A stretch of 45,000 nucleotides of DNA from Paulinella micropora (lineage: Eukaryota > Cercozoa > Imbricatea > Euglyphida > Paulinellidae): NCBI GenBank assembly GCA_019918135.1, contig WBZZ01001196.1, positions 122,501-167,500 of the forward strand, given 5' to 3'. The position numbers and the translations under genes are program-made. Shown here one piece after another: positions 19,349 through 29,436 of this stretch; position 1 is the stretch's first letter; every line of letters starts with the position of its first letter. The notes beneath the pieces are model-generated. The model was not told the DNA's origin. It worked only from the letters and a program-made list of their open reading frames with translations, and ran no database searches.

Positions 19349-21247
19349 CAAATACGTCCAATATGCGGTGGAATCGCATTTCCGGTTGGCCTGGGATACA
19401 TACTTCCCGGGGACCACATCATATGTCCCCAACGACTCCCTCTTCCTAAACGCCGTCCCACACCCAGTCAACACAAACGTAGGACGTTCCGCGTTCGATC
19501 CTCCCCCGGGGCGACCTCCCAGCAGACTTCACAAGCCCCCAAGCCCCAGTTCATACACCCCCCAGACCTGTGGAGACTACACTCCGTCATGCACGGAGTA
19601 ATCTATCCCACCAGCTGTATAATAAGAGAATTTTGGCCGCGGTACCTCTTCTCTACAAGACATGGCCAGCCGAAGAACAACATTCCCACACCTGATGACA
19701 TCTCTCATGTGTGCCCTAGACTTCCGGAGCCCCCGGATCAACCATTCATGGGTTGGCAAGGACACCTCCACCTCATTAAGGAAGACAGACGTGATGGCCT
19801 CATGGTCCTCCCCTGGATTCGAGCTTGTAGAGCACTAGGGGTAGGAGTTAGCCTTCGCATTCCGTCGGGGCATATCGGAGACTCCTCCTGGCCAGAGAGA
19901 CGACCCAATAGATCCGAAGCGGAAGCAAAAATGGCCCGATGTCCCAACGATGATGACATCCAACCCTCCTTTACGGAGTGGAACTCCCTGGAACTACCGG
20001 TCGTCCTATCAGTCACCAACCTCATTACCAAGAAGACAGTAGCGCCAGAGAACGTCAATAGCGTAATAAAGATAATCAAGAATAACCTGGCGTCGTACAA
20101 CGTCTGGAAGCTCCGACAGCGAGTCTCGGAAAATGCCTACAAGACGACTGTTGCCCCCAGGTTCGGTCTTTCCTGGGGAATTCGATCAGAGATCCGTAAG
20201 CAATTCCAAGCAATGATGAACGAGTTCCTACAGCCTCGAAGTGGATACTCCGCAAGAGAAGCTGCTATCATCCTGAAATGCCAACTTGAGGCCTGGAACA
20301 CCCCCGCTAGACTAAGCGTTACCATCACCAAAGGCTCCACATCGCCCAAGTGTTCCACTGGATGTGGAGTAACAGGAGACATCAGTCACTACCTTCTCTC
20401 CAAATCGGACCGTCACCCACAAGCCCTAAGGGCGCTAGTCGACGTCAGACACTCCAAATGCAGACAGTGGATTCGCCGCTGCATAAAAAGGGGCCTACAC
20501 ATGGAAGATGACACAGAAGGAAACAGTAAGCTGACGATTATTGGCGAGGAGGGAGCCTTGCCACGACCACTAGCGGAGGACCTGCAGGACGACGGGAAAG
20601 GGGCAGGCCCACTCGCTGACAACAGCCTAAGACTTCCTAGAGACCCCACAGCACCCATCCATCCGGCAGCCCAAATCATGGCTGACCTAGCAGGGTCAGA
20701 GATTCCATACAAGATCGATCTCCTAGCAGCACGGGACTACAAAGCACCCCATGTCTACCTACTGGACTGCACGTTTCGAAGAGACGAATGGCTGGTCCGA
20801 GAAGATGAAAACTACCTTTCCGCAGTAATAGACGAGAAAGGCAGAAAGAGAATCTGGGATCAGAAAGGACTACGGGTTAGACCTCCATACAACCCCACAG
20901 ATCCCAATGCCGACAGAGGAGAAGACCCTCCGGTTACGTGGCCCTCCATCCCGTGGAAGGCAACGCGGGCGTGGGGATATAACCCGCGAGCCATCTATGA
21001 CCATAGATATGAACAATTGCAAGACGCGATCCACCACCAAAGGCTGAGGGGACGTAATTTGTCATCAAACATCATTGTGATAGCAATCGGATCAAAAGGG
21101 TATATCTCCGAAACCTCGTACAATGAACTCCACTTTGTCCTAACACAAACCGTAGTACACGACATTTTCCGCGGGATGACTAAGATCTGCCATGACACAA
21201 TCCTCCAGGCTTGGAAATTCATTCACAGTGCAGACGCCACGAGGTAA
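19205..21247 (+). pseudogene. Post-RT region with R2-like Cys/His motif and conserved C-terminus (LINE copy 2)
   Basis: The linker continues to a TGA at 19599-19601, then a long frame runs from 19589 to 21247 (552 codons). It has helical sequence (VNSVIKIIKNNLASYNVWK), then CSTGCGVTGDISH followed by RALVDVRHSKCRQWIRR (from 20350). This resembles the C-x3-C-x7-H and following RH of R2-group elements, though the fourth ligand is not a clear Cys. Next are HPAAQIMADLAG, YLLDCTFRRDEWLVRED (20758 on), RKRIWDQKGLRVRPPYNP, YNPRAIYDHRYEQL and IIVIAIGSKGYISE. The last parts may be a restriction-like endonuclease fold; this is inference from position and hydrophobic pattern. Confidence 0.6.
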
Positions 21248-22595
21248 ACACTGACCAGAAGTACCATATTCTCCCCCACCGGTTCAACGAAGGGGCAAAA
21301 CCAGCCAGTCCCACCGGAACAGCCTAGGGATATATCATCGCGCGCCTAGCAGTTCCGGGGGTGTCGGGTCGGCCAAGTCCGGGACAAGGGAGAACCTTTG
21401 GTCGAGACTGCCAGCCAGTGAGTCTTCCGACCCCCGTGACCGACATCTCAGCCTGTGGAAACTACCCCCGTCTTGTGTCCTTCACCAAGGGCTCTACACT
21501 CTATTCCAGGGACCTTACCTCGTGCCAAGTTTGCACGGACGCTTTCTTTTAAGTTCCCCCCCATCTCCCTGACTCGACCCCTGTGTCCTCCTTTGATTCA
21601 TTATACATTACGTCCAGCTGACGAAGCTAGCGATGCCCCAACCAATCCACACTATTCTCCACCTCTTTCCCGACCTAAAGATTAAGGCACTCGACTCTCG
21701 TGCAAACTTGAATTGTCTCCCTTTCATCAAAGACTAGTCTCTTTCTTCAAATTTTTTCAAACTGGTTCCAGCTCCACTTGGAGGAATCAGGCCTACCAAT
21801 TTCTCTTTCTCATCGTGCCACCAGTCCAGATTTTTTCACTCCTCCCGGCCCCCCCTCCCCCCCCTCTTTCTTTTTGACACCCAGTACTGCTACCGGATTC
21901 TTCGGCTCTTGCCCCCCCCCCCCCCCTTTCAGCACCCAGCAACGATACCGGATCTTCCGGGCGTTAAGGATCTTTCAGCCCCCGACGTGGCCTCCCCTGT
22001 CTTTCCCTCCCTCCTGATGCAGTGAATCTGCACTTTCAGGGGACCCGCTGGTGATTTACGACCCGGAGATCGCGAATAGGACCAGAGACGACTCTTCCCG
22101 GGGTAAGGCACTGCATCTTCAGGGACCAGATGAAGGTTTACGTCCAGGAGAACGTCAGCAGAACCAGGGATGTTTCTTCCCGGTGTTAGAATACTATATA
22201 GACCCGGGTTGCGGTACTGCATCTTCAGGGGACCAGATGAAGGTTTACGAACAGGAGAACGTCATCAGGACCAGAAACGACTCTTCCCGGTGTTAGAATA
22301 TTATTTAGTTCCGGCCTTTATCTCTCCTTCTACCCTCCCTTTCCTTTCCTCATATGTGTTCCTCAAGCTTTCCCCTACATACCACGTCGTGTATCCCATG
22401 ACCGAGAGGTAGGATACGCACAGATCCTAGCGGGCAGCCACGCCTTTGGGCCAAACGCTTCCACTTCCCCAAATACTCGGGCCCATGTGCCTCGATATCA
22501 CTGAGGTTGTCGGTTAAGTTACGGATCCCATGCTCCCACTACGGGTTTGGGTAGGAGTACCATCTCTCCTATTGACCATTAATTTTGCAACCCGA

Positions 22596-22596
<1 letters not shown>
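21248..22596 (+). other. 3' untranslated region of LINE copy 2
   Basis: 1.35 kb without a conserved frame, C/T-rich, between the last stop codon and the poly(A) tail. It contains a C16-type run near 21910-21926 and three imperfect repeats with actgcatcttcagggg-like starts (see 22029-22306). Copy 1 has no recognisable equivalent. Confidence 0.6.
22029..22306 (+). repeat. Three imperfect tandem repeats in the LINE 3' UTR
   Basis: Units begin at about 22029, 22111 and 22216. They share ctgca(c/t)cttcaggg, ttacg.cc.ggaga.cg, aggaccag..acgactcttcccgg and, in the last two, ggtgttagaata.tat. Periods are 82 and 105. 3' UTR repeats are known in some LINE families and can be RT recognition structures. 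Confidence 0.7.

Positions 22597-22630
<34 letters not shown>
22597..22630 (+). other. Poly(A) tail of LINE copy 2
   Basis: 34 consecutive A residues directly after aacccgac, at the 3' end of an otherwise GC-rich element. This marks the 3' insertion boundary. Confidence 0.8.
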
Positions 22631-22633
<3 letters not shown>

Positions 22634-23149
22634 AACAAGGATCACGCAACGACAAGCGTCCACTGAGCTAGAAACCTACCCGCGTCCAACAAACACCCAG
22701 CGGTACCAACGATACCCCAACGACACCCACGACCAACGAACAGAACCCATCATCAACACGTATCCAACGAGCCCCGCACACAACCAACGACTACCGTTGA
22801 ACCGTGCGCAATACCAACGAGTACCCAACTAACACGAAAACATCTAAGCAACAATTAACAAATCAAACCTACGTATACTGGAGAACCTTCTTCCCCCGAC
22901 TGTTGTGAAATCACCCCTTACACAGAAGGCTGCCCGCACGTGTTCGGCCTGTCGCGCTCGGCCACATGACTTTCCCCTTTTGACGGTTCCGGTCGCAAGA
23001 TTCGGTTCCCTCTCATTTGGGGGTTAAGCGTCCTACTGATTACAAAGACCTTGTGATGCGGTAGTTGTCGGAGCCAACACGTAGTCGCAGGTGAGGACTG
23101 TAAAAAGCCCTTATCTCCTTACGAATACTTATTAAAAACCACCCACTGC
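22631..23149 (+). other. Gene-free flank
   Basis: No gene. The first 200 bases are rich in ccaacga and ccaacg motifs. The rest (cggccacatgactttcc..., tgatgcggtagttgtcgg...) is unique in this window. It may be the flank into which the LINE inserted. Confidence 0.5.
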
Positions 23150-23206
23150 GGGGTCTTGCACCCCGATTTGTCCGCAGAGAGTATCGTAGAGGATCATACC
23201 ACTGCG
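23150..23206 (-). other. tRNA-like block, copy 2
   Basis: On the minus strand: TAGCGCAGTGG fits the pol III A-box consensus, and about 38 bases later cggggTGCAAGAccccg forms a 5-base stem with a 7-base loop close to a tRNA T-arm (B-box-like, two or three mismatches). The spacing is within the tRNA range. No acceptor stem pairs, and the D-arm is poor. It shares about 50 of 57 positions with 11267-11326, while sequence on either side differs. Likely a tRNA-derived fragment or a SINE head. Confidence 0.45.
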
Positions 23207-23213
23207 CTACTGT

Positions 23214-24280
23214 ACCTGACACTGAAGGTACCAAAGGCAATCGTAGACGAGGGATTAACCGCAAAGGAGTTGAGGGCCGGAATGGATAAACAGATAGGAG
23301 CTCTAAAGTATTTTAACACTTACACGTGTGCAAGCCCCAAGGAAGCTAAAGAGAAAGGAGTAAAGATAATGAGACTCACATGAGTACATAAAGTGAAGCT
23401 AGACGAAAGGGACGTAAGTTCATTAAGTCAAGATTAGTATCCAGGGGAGATATGTTAGAGTCAGGAGTTAGCTACAAACCTGATCAACTATTTGTACCTT
23501 GTTCCGCGCATCTCTCATTACTCTTTTTATCTAAGCTTGCGCTGCTTGGCATGGCCATAAGCTATACGGCATAGACGTCAAAAATGTTTATCTAAATGCA
23601 CGCATGCATGATCCTGTTTACGCTTATGCACCTGATTGGATAGACAGAGAGGAGCATGATGGCATGATATGGAGAGTAGATGGAGCTTTATATGGCGCGC
23701 TGCAAGCTGGTAGGAGATAGTATGAGATCTTAGCCCCAAAGTTAGAGGAATTAGGATTCAGGTTACTAGACTTAGATCTGTGTATGTTCGTAGAAAAGGA
23801 TAAGCCCATATTAAGAGACGCTATCATAGGTATCTTCCATGTAGATGATCTCATTTTCTCAGCTCCTAACGAACGAGCGTACGAACGTTTCGCTAGTAAA
23901 CTAGGAAAGTTCTACCCTCTCAACCGATTGGGAGTGGCTAAGGAGTTCAAAGGGATAGAAATAGTCCAGGAAGGAGGACGCATCTTATTGCATTAGAAGA
24001 AGTATCATAATTAGATTTTAAAAGATGTCAGATATACCGATGTTCGCCCAGTCTGTACTCCTAGTGCTGAACACGACCCCGAACCCATGGGAGAAGCTAG
24101 CGCCCTCAGGAAACACTCAATACCTAGTTTAGTATACGTAGGGAAGCTTTTGTTTCTAACAAAGATGAGACGCTGATCAAGCACTTAATGCAGCTAGCGT
24201 TATGCAAACGGTAGACCCAGGACTTGCTATGCATTATTAGGAAGGATCTTTAGGTATTTGAAAAGTTCGTTTCGCAGTTT
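23214..24280 (+). pseudogene. Ty1/copia pol fragment (RT to start of RNase H)
   Basis: In several frames: KAIVDEGLTAKEL, then KIMRLT-stop-VHKVKLDE (a Trp in copia RT), FIKSRLVSRGDML, GIDVKNVYLNARMHDPVYAY (motif near 23570), ALYGALQAGR(R)-stop-YEI, IFHVDDLIFSAP (the catalytic VDD, near 23832), LGVAKEFKGIEI and YVGKLLFLTKMRR. These follow copia RT order. At least six stops are present, several at Trp (TGG to TGA/TAG) or Gln (CAG to TAG) positions. No gag, integrase or LTR is nearby. The fragment begins only a few bases after the tRNA-like block and fades near 24280. Confidence 0.85.
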
Positions 24281-24504
24281 CGCATTTCACGTCAGAAAAA
24301 ATGAGGAAGATTTGCGGGAAAATCCCACCGAAAAACAGGCGCCAAATTGGTTTGTTTTGTGGGTGTTTTCGCGCCTTGGTCTGAAGCACCTTCTGGTTTT
24401 GTATGCTTAGTCTGATTCTCACATCAGTACTATTTCAAACCAGATGTCGCTGAGGCCACAGTGAGCTACAGTGGACAGTTCTGATTCAGAAAAAGAAAGG
24501 TGAA
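24281..24504 (+). other. Short gap between copia remnant and host-like gene
   Basis: No recognisable coding content. It contains the junction where copia similarity ends. Confidence 0.4.
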
Positions 24505-25700
24505 CGCCACAAAAGCAAAAAACACCATAAAAGCAAAAAAGAAAAATCTTCGAGTCGTCCTGGGTTTCGTGCGACCCGCGATGTACGTGAGGGCAAGTCG
24601 CGTTACAGTCGGATCGACACACCCAAAAGGCAGCACTAGACTATTTCAGATTCTTCTGACTCTCCAGAAACTCCAGAGCAGTATTACTCAGAGTCCACAA
24701 CAGAGACAGGTACAGACTGGACCATGGTAAACACAAACTGTACAATTGAATCAGAGGAATCGATGGGCACATCAGTGCAGGAGAGACTGAGGAGTTTCAA
24801 GAAGGAGAACTTGAGCTCGCTTTGGAATGTGATAGTGGACAAAACAGGAGATGGTTCGGATGCCTCAGAATCAAGATCAAGTTTCACAGAGGAGGTATTT
24901 CGATCTCTTACAGCAGCCACCAACTTGAGCAACAGGGCCTGGCGTTCTCCGTTACCATCAAGACAGAAAGATGTACACGTACATCCTGTCCCTGGTAAAG
25001 GAAAAGGAAAGAAGGGTAGTGAAGACATGTCCAAGTCCGAGTCAGCAGCATCCTTGTCGCAGCAGAGTACAAGCAGGCTTGTTTCTAGTGATGAGGGCGG
25101 CATGTCACCATCCCATTCCTCTGGTTCGGTCGGCAGTAACGCCAGCGTTGCCAGTGCCTCCAGCACGGCTACTGGTACTAGTCTCTCTTCAGACAGTAGC
25201 CATATGGCCACACCCGCAGGACACAGCACCGCCAGTATGGGCCACCCCCATGCCAGCAGCACCGCCAGCATTGGTCCAGGCACAAATAGCACAAGTCGCA
25301 CACAGCTCAGATTCTTCAACGTCGTCATTAGTTAGCATGTGGAGTAGAAATTTTGAGTCGTGGTCAGAAATACCCAAGCATGAGAGCGTATCTCGCTTCT
25401 ATTCAGAGGCTTGGCTTAGAGGCAAACCTGTAAAGTGCAAAATCACAGACCGTCCAAATGACCAGCTCCTTTTCGAGGGTATTATATGGCGGAGACTGCC
25501 AGACCGAAAGTATGCAGTCAAGTTCCAAGATGGAGAGGTATTGATTTGTCCGAGAAATCACATATTTCCAACCACCTTCTCCAGCCCAGTGCTCAATGCC
25601 GATGCGAAAAATGGGCATCTCGCCTTATCGAAGATACACTGGGACTTTTCATGGTTGACTATCCAAAATCTCCTCACACATTTCTGCACGTATCCTTGAC
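24505..25700 (+). CDS. N-terminal and Tudor-like region of a phosphatase gene
   Basis: From about 24505 a frame rich in Lys, Ser and His (KSKKHHKSKKEKSSS) continues past a TAG near 24639 into SDSSDSPETPEQYYSEST and the open frame 24724-25330, which is strongly Ser-rich (SSDSSHMATPAGHSTAS). Near 25295 the signal shifts to the +2 frame: SSDSSTSSLVSMWSRNFESW, then KPVKCKITDRPNDQLLFEGI, RKYAVKFQDGEVLICPRNHI. The G-x-V ... G-x-I ... Y-x-V-x-F-x-D-G pattern is that of Tudor/agenet-like barrels. It reads into the phosphatase domain at 25650 through another frame change. These parts are joined by order and strand only. Confidence 0.5.
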
Positions 25701-25924
25701 TTTCTGTATATTGGGGACAAGGAGAGCAGTGAGGACGAGGAGTTACTCAAGCAGTTGAACATTAAGCTAGTCATGCGGATACACACAGCGCCATGGTCGG
25801 TGTCAGACCTCCGCATATACGACCGCTCAGGTGCACACCATTGAAATTTTGGACTGCGCCGAGGTTTCAATTCAGGACCATTGGAAGGATGCATTGCCGA
25901 TCATCCACAAGCATCGGCAAACAG
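25650..25924 (+). CDS. Dual-specificity phosphatase domain, first exon part
   Basis: RILDFLYIGDKESSEDEELL and QLNIKLVMRI in the +3 frame (from about 25660) match the opening of dual-specificity phosphatases (I---LYLG---a----L--LgI--vl-v). After a frame change near 25830, HTIEILDCAEVSIQ and KDALPIIHKHRQT match the general-acid loop (Asp in ILDCAEV) and the helix before the catalytic loop. The donor acag|gtaaac at 25925 splits the Gly codon before the catalytic motif. Domain order and spacing are normal, apart from the indels. Substrate unknown. Confidence 0.7.
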
Positions 25925-28231
25925 GTAAACAAAAGCACAATGTCTTAAAGAAGAAAGAAGAAAGAAGAAAGAAGAAAAGAAAAAGAAAAGAAGAAAAGAA
26001 GAAAAGAAAAGAAAGAAGAAAAGAAGAAAAGAGGAAAAGAAGAAAAGAAGAAAAGAAGAATAGAAGAAAAGAAGAAATTGCTTGCTTCCTTCCTTGCTTG
26101 CTTCCTTCCTTGCTTGCTTCCTTCCTTGCTTGCTTCCTTGCTTGCTTGCTTCCTTGCTTGCTTGCTTCCTTGCTTGCTTGCTTCCTTGCTTGCTTGCTTC
26201 CTTGCTTGCTTGCTTCCTTGCTTGCTTCCTTGCTTGCTTCCTTCCTTGCTTGCTTCCTTCCTTGCTTGCTTCCTTCCTTCCTTGCTTCCTTCCTTCCTTG
26301 CTTCCTTCCTTGCTTGCTTGCTTCCTTGCTTGCTTCCTTGCTTGCTTCCTTGCTTGCTTCCTTGCTTGCTTCCTTGCTTGCTTCCTTGCTTGCTTCCTTG
26401 CTTGCTTCCTTGCTTGCTTCCTTGTTCTTTCCTTCTTCTTTCCTTCTTCTTTCTTTCTTTCTGTCCTTCTTCTTTCTTTCTTCTTTCTTTCTTCTTTCTT
26501 TCTTCTTTTTTCTTCTTTTTTCTTTTTTTTTCTTTTTTTTCTTTTTTTTTCTTTTTTTTCTTTTTTTTTCTTTTTTTTCTTTTTCTTTTTTTTCTTTTTC
26601 TTTTTTTCTTTTTTTCTTCTTTTCTTTCTTTTCTTCTTTTCTTCTTTTCTTCTTTTCTTCTTTTCTTTTCTTCTCTTCTTTTCTTCTTTTCTTCTCTTCT
26701 TTTCTTCTTTTCTTCTTTTCTTCTTTTCTTCTTTTCTTCTGGAAGGAAGCAAGCAAGGAAGGAAGCAAGCAAGCAAGGAAGGAAGCAAGCAAGGAAGCAA
26801 ACAAGGAAAAAAAGAAGAAAAAAGAAAAAAAAAAAAGAAGAAAAAAGAAAAAAAAAGAAAAAAAAAAGAAAAAAAAAAAAGAAAAAAAAGAAGAAAGAAA
26901 GAAGAAAGAAAGAAGAAGCAAGAAGAAAGCAAGAAGAAAGCAAGAAGAAGCAAGCAAGGAAGGAAGCAAGCAAGGAAGGAAGCAAGGAAGCAAGGAAGCA
27001 AGCAAGGAAGGAAGCAAGGAAGCAAGGCAGCAAGGCAGCAAGGAAGCAAGGAAGCAAGGCAGCAAGGCAGCAAGGAAGCAAGGCAGCAAGCAAGCAAGGC
27101 AGCAAGGAAGCAAGGCGGCAAGCAAACAAGGCAGCAAGCAAGCAAGGCAGCAAGGAAGCAAGGCAGCTAGCAAGCAAGGCAGCTAGCAAGCAAGGCAGCT
27201 AGCAAGCAAGGCAGCTAGCAAGCAAGGCAGCTAGCAAGCAAGGCAGCTAGCAAGCAAGGCAGCAAGCAAGCAAGGCAGCAAGCAAGCAAGGCAGCAAGCA
27301 AGCAAGGCAGCAAGCAAGCAAGGCAGCAAGCAAGCAAGGCAGCAAGCAAGCAAGGCAGCAAGCAAGCAAGGTAGCTAGCAAGCAAGGCAGCTAGCAAGCA
27401 AGGCAGCTAGCAAGCAAGGCAGCTAGCAAGCAAGGCAGCAAGGAAGCGAGGCAGCAAGCAAGCAAGGCAGCAAGCAAGCAAGGCAGCAAGCAAGCAAGGC
27501 AGCAAGGCAGCAAGCAAGCAAGGCAGCAAGCAAGCAAGGCAGCAAGCAAGCAAGGCAGCAAGCAAGCGAGGCAGCAAGCAAGCGAGGCAGCAAGCAAGCA
27601 AGGCAGCAAGCAAGCAAGGCAGCAGCAGAGGGGGCAGCAGAGGGGGCAGCAAAAAAAGAAAGAAGAAAAGGAAAGAAGGAAGGAAGGAAGGGAGAAGGAA
27701 GGAAGGGGAAAGGAAGGAGGGAGGAAGGAAGGAAGGAAGAAGGAAGGGAAGAAGGAAGGGAAGAAGGAAGGGAAGAAGGAAGGAAGGAGGAAGGAAGGAG
27801 GAAGGAAGGAAGGAAGTAGGAAGGAAGGAAGGAAGAAGGAAGGAGGAAGGAAGGAGGAAGGAAAGAGGAAGGAAGGAGGAAGGAAAGAGGAAGGAAGGAG
27901 CAAGGAAGAAGTAAGGAAGAGGGACGGAAGAAGGAAGGAAGAGTGAAGGAAGGAAGGAAGAAGGAAGAAGAAGAGAAAGAGGAGGACGAAGAAGGAAAAC
28001 AGGAGAAGATAGAGAAGAAAACGAAGCAGAAGACAAGAAAAGACGAAGAAGACGAAGAAGAAGACGACGTATGAAAGAGAAGAAAAAGACAGCAGGATGC
28101 AGGCGGCAAGAGACAGAAGCAGAAAGGAGAGAAAGATTAGAATCATGAATTAGCAGTTTTCCAAGTTGTTTGCTGATAATTATGTCAGTAAGATTTGGGT
28201 TGACATTGTGTCTATTCTACAAATTCCTCAG
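25925..28231 (+). other. 2307-base microsatellite-filled intron in the phosphatase gene
   Basis: The donor acag|gtaaac and acceptor attcctcag|gtcacc join HRQT-G to HQVLLHC in phase, placing the catalytic loop right after the helix as in the family. Everything between, bar some 20 bases at the left and 90 at the right, is simple repeat (see next entry). Confidence 0.75.
25945..28140 (+). repeat. 2.2-kb purine/pyrimidine simple-sequence block with inverted symmetry
   Basis: Order on +: GAAAAG purines (to 26078), CTTGCTTCCTT pyrimidines (26079-26423), CTTTTT/TTCTTC pyrimidines (to 26740), then GGAAGCAAGC purines (from 26741), AAAAAAGA purines (26812-26940), AAGCAAGGCAGC with GCTAGC variants (26941-27620), AAGGAAGG (27660-27960) and GAAGAC purines. 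The pyrimidine arm and the following purine arm are reverse-complement in motif, so the DNA could fold into a very long hairpin or triplex. Open frames of over 400 codons on both strands (KEASKEGS, LLPCLLAS) are artefacts of the repeats. Confidence 0.95.
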
Positions 28232-28581
28232 GTCACCAGGTCTTGCTTCACTGTGAAGCTGGACGAAGCCGTTCTGGTAGCATGGGGCTGGCGTACGTGA
28301 TGCAGCACGGAGACACCAAACCTCTCACGCTTGTTCAGGCCATGCATAAAGTCCGAGTCTGTCGGGACGACGTCTACCCGAATCCCACCTTCTGGAAGGC
28401 GTTGATACGCTTTGAACGCGAACTGCTAGGATCCGAAAGCATACCTGAAGAAGCTGTGCAAGACTTGCACGCCTATAATTGGCACTATTTCGGAGACGGA
28501 CAAGGTGGAGCGCTCCGCAAAAGCGATTCTCAAACAGAGGGCAAACAAGCAAGAGATCTCTTGAATGAGCTGTCCTCTTAG
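28232..28581 (+). CDS. Dual-specificity phosphatase domain, catalytic exon
   Basis: Reads HQVLLHCEAGRSRSGSM: the H-C-x5-R-S catalytic loop with the nucleophilic Cys, Arg and following Ser all present. Then GLAYVMQHGDTKPLTLVQA and VYPNPTFWKALIRFERELLG, equivalent to the closing helices of the domain (P-x-F---L--YE). A tail of about 50 residues (NWHYFGDGQGGALRKSDS, ending NELSS) precedes the TAG at 28579-28581. This exon has no frame break, unlike the exons upstream, so the gene may be functional if the upstream indels are sequencing errors. Confidence 0.85.
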
Positions 28582-29436
28582 ACTCGAGGCGTTGTCACTT
28601 ACGTTGCCTCTTAGCGGCTTGAAAGTCCTCTTGTCTTCAGATTCTGAAGTCAAGCGGAACTCAGTACTAAGGATTTCTAGTTTTGAGAGTGTCCTTCATG
28701 TTTCCCTAAATATCTTTCTTTCCTTCATATTTCATCAGAGATTCAGTATTAATATTGATTGTACATTATTATTAACAACTATATGCGTAATATTATACTA
28801 TGCTCATTGTCAACAGCTCATTAAATCATAATGTTTCAACCATAATGTTTCGGTAATATGTTAGCATTAATATGCTTATACTATTATTGACAATCATACA
28901 TAATTACATGTACCTATTGCTATTGACATTCAAGACAAACAAACAAAGAACAACAACAACGATAAGAAGAAAAAAAACAAAAACAAACAAAAACAAAACA
29001 AAAACAAAACAAAAACAAGACAAAAAAAAAAGAAAAAATTATCTGCTTAGACTTTTGCTTCATTTAACTTCTAGTTTTATTTTCACTAATCAACTTTTAT
29101 TTTTAATGATAATAATAGAATACTTGCCATTCGTAGAGATGAGTGGTAAGCAAAAGACTTAGACGTAGAAGGGAAGTGGTAAATTAGTGACTCACAGAGT
29201 CAGAAATAAAGAAGGAAAAAAGGAGGATGGAAAAGATACTAGAAGATTTCTGGTCCGGCAGAGCCGAGGTGTAATAGATGTAGTTAGAGAGGTGTTATGG
29301 CCCGCAGTGCATGTGTACCTGAAGCAGTGGAGAGAGGTCACAACGCCAACCCCGCGCTGCCGATCCCACCTCGCCGCGCACAGCGCGGCGAGGCGGGTTC
29401 GGCAGCGCGGGGTCGGCGTAGGGTAGCCTGTCGCGG
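28582..29436 (+). other. Gene-free stretch with (CAAAA)n and dispersed repeat
   Basis: AT-rich; the 3' UTR of the phosphatase gene may be here. A (CAAAA)n-like tract spans about 28975-29030. At 29117-29135 is the 19-mer also found at 2062-2080, followed by cgtagaagggaa. A long hairpin follows at 29343-29419. Confidence 0.5.
29343..29419 (+). other. 37-base GC-rich hairpin with 3-base loop
   Basis: Arms 29343-29379 and 29383-29419 pair with three mismatches; the loop is aca. The core cctcgccgcgc/gcgcggcgagg is perfect. It ends 17 bases before the ATG-containing frame at 29437. A MITE, an LTR-edge palindrome or an assembly-generated inverted duplication are all possible. Confidence 0.8.

Larger units (their letters stand above)
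15452..22630 (+). mobile_element. Non-LTR retrotransposon, copy 2 (near full length, poly(A)-tailed)
   Basis: Order: N-terminal ORF (15452-17232), RNase H (17233-17772), RT (17855-19240), linker (19205-19605), Cys/His plus C-terminal region (19589-21247), 3' UTR (21248-22596) and a 34-A tail (22597-22630). No LTRs are seen, and the poly(A) end is typical of target-primed insertion. The 5' boundary is uncertain because copy 1 abuts it near 15413; no target-site duplication was found by eye. RNase H before RT is unusual for LINEs. Confidence 0.8.

Noticed and set aside
24684..25328. 214-codon minus-strand ORF
   Set aside because: Antisense of the Ser-rich N-terminal region; no recognisable motif.
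25831..27202. Open frames of 360-450 codons on both strands, rich in Lys/Glu/Ala/Ser or Leu/Phe/Cys
   Set aside because: They are translations of tetranucleotide and related microsatellites with no stop codons by composition.
26079..27620. CRISPR-like array
   Set aside because: Direct repeats without unique spacers, in a eukaryotic setting; a microsatellite.
27391..28146. Minus-strand Leu/Phe/Pro/Ser-rich frames
   Set aside because: Same simple-sequence block; no non-repeat content.
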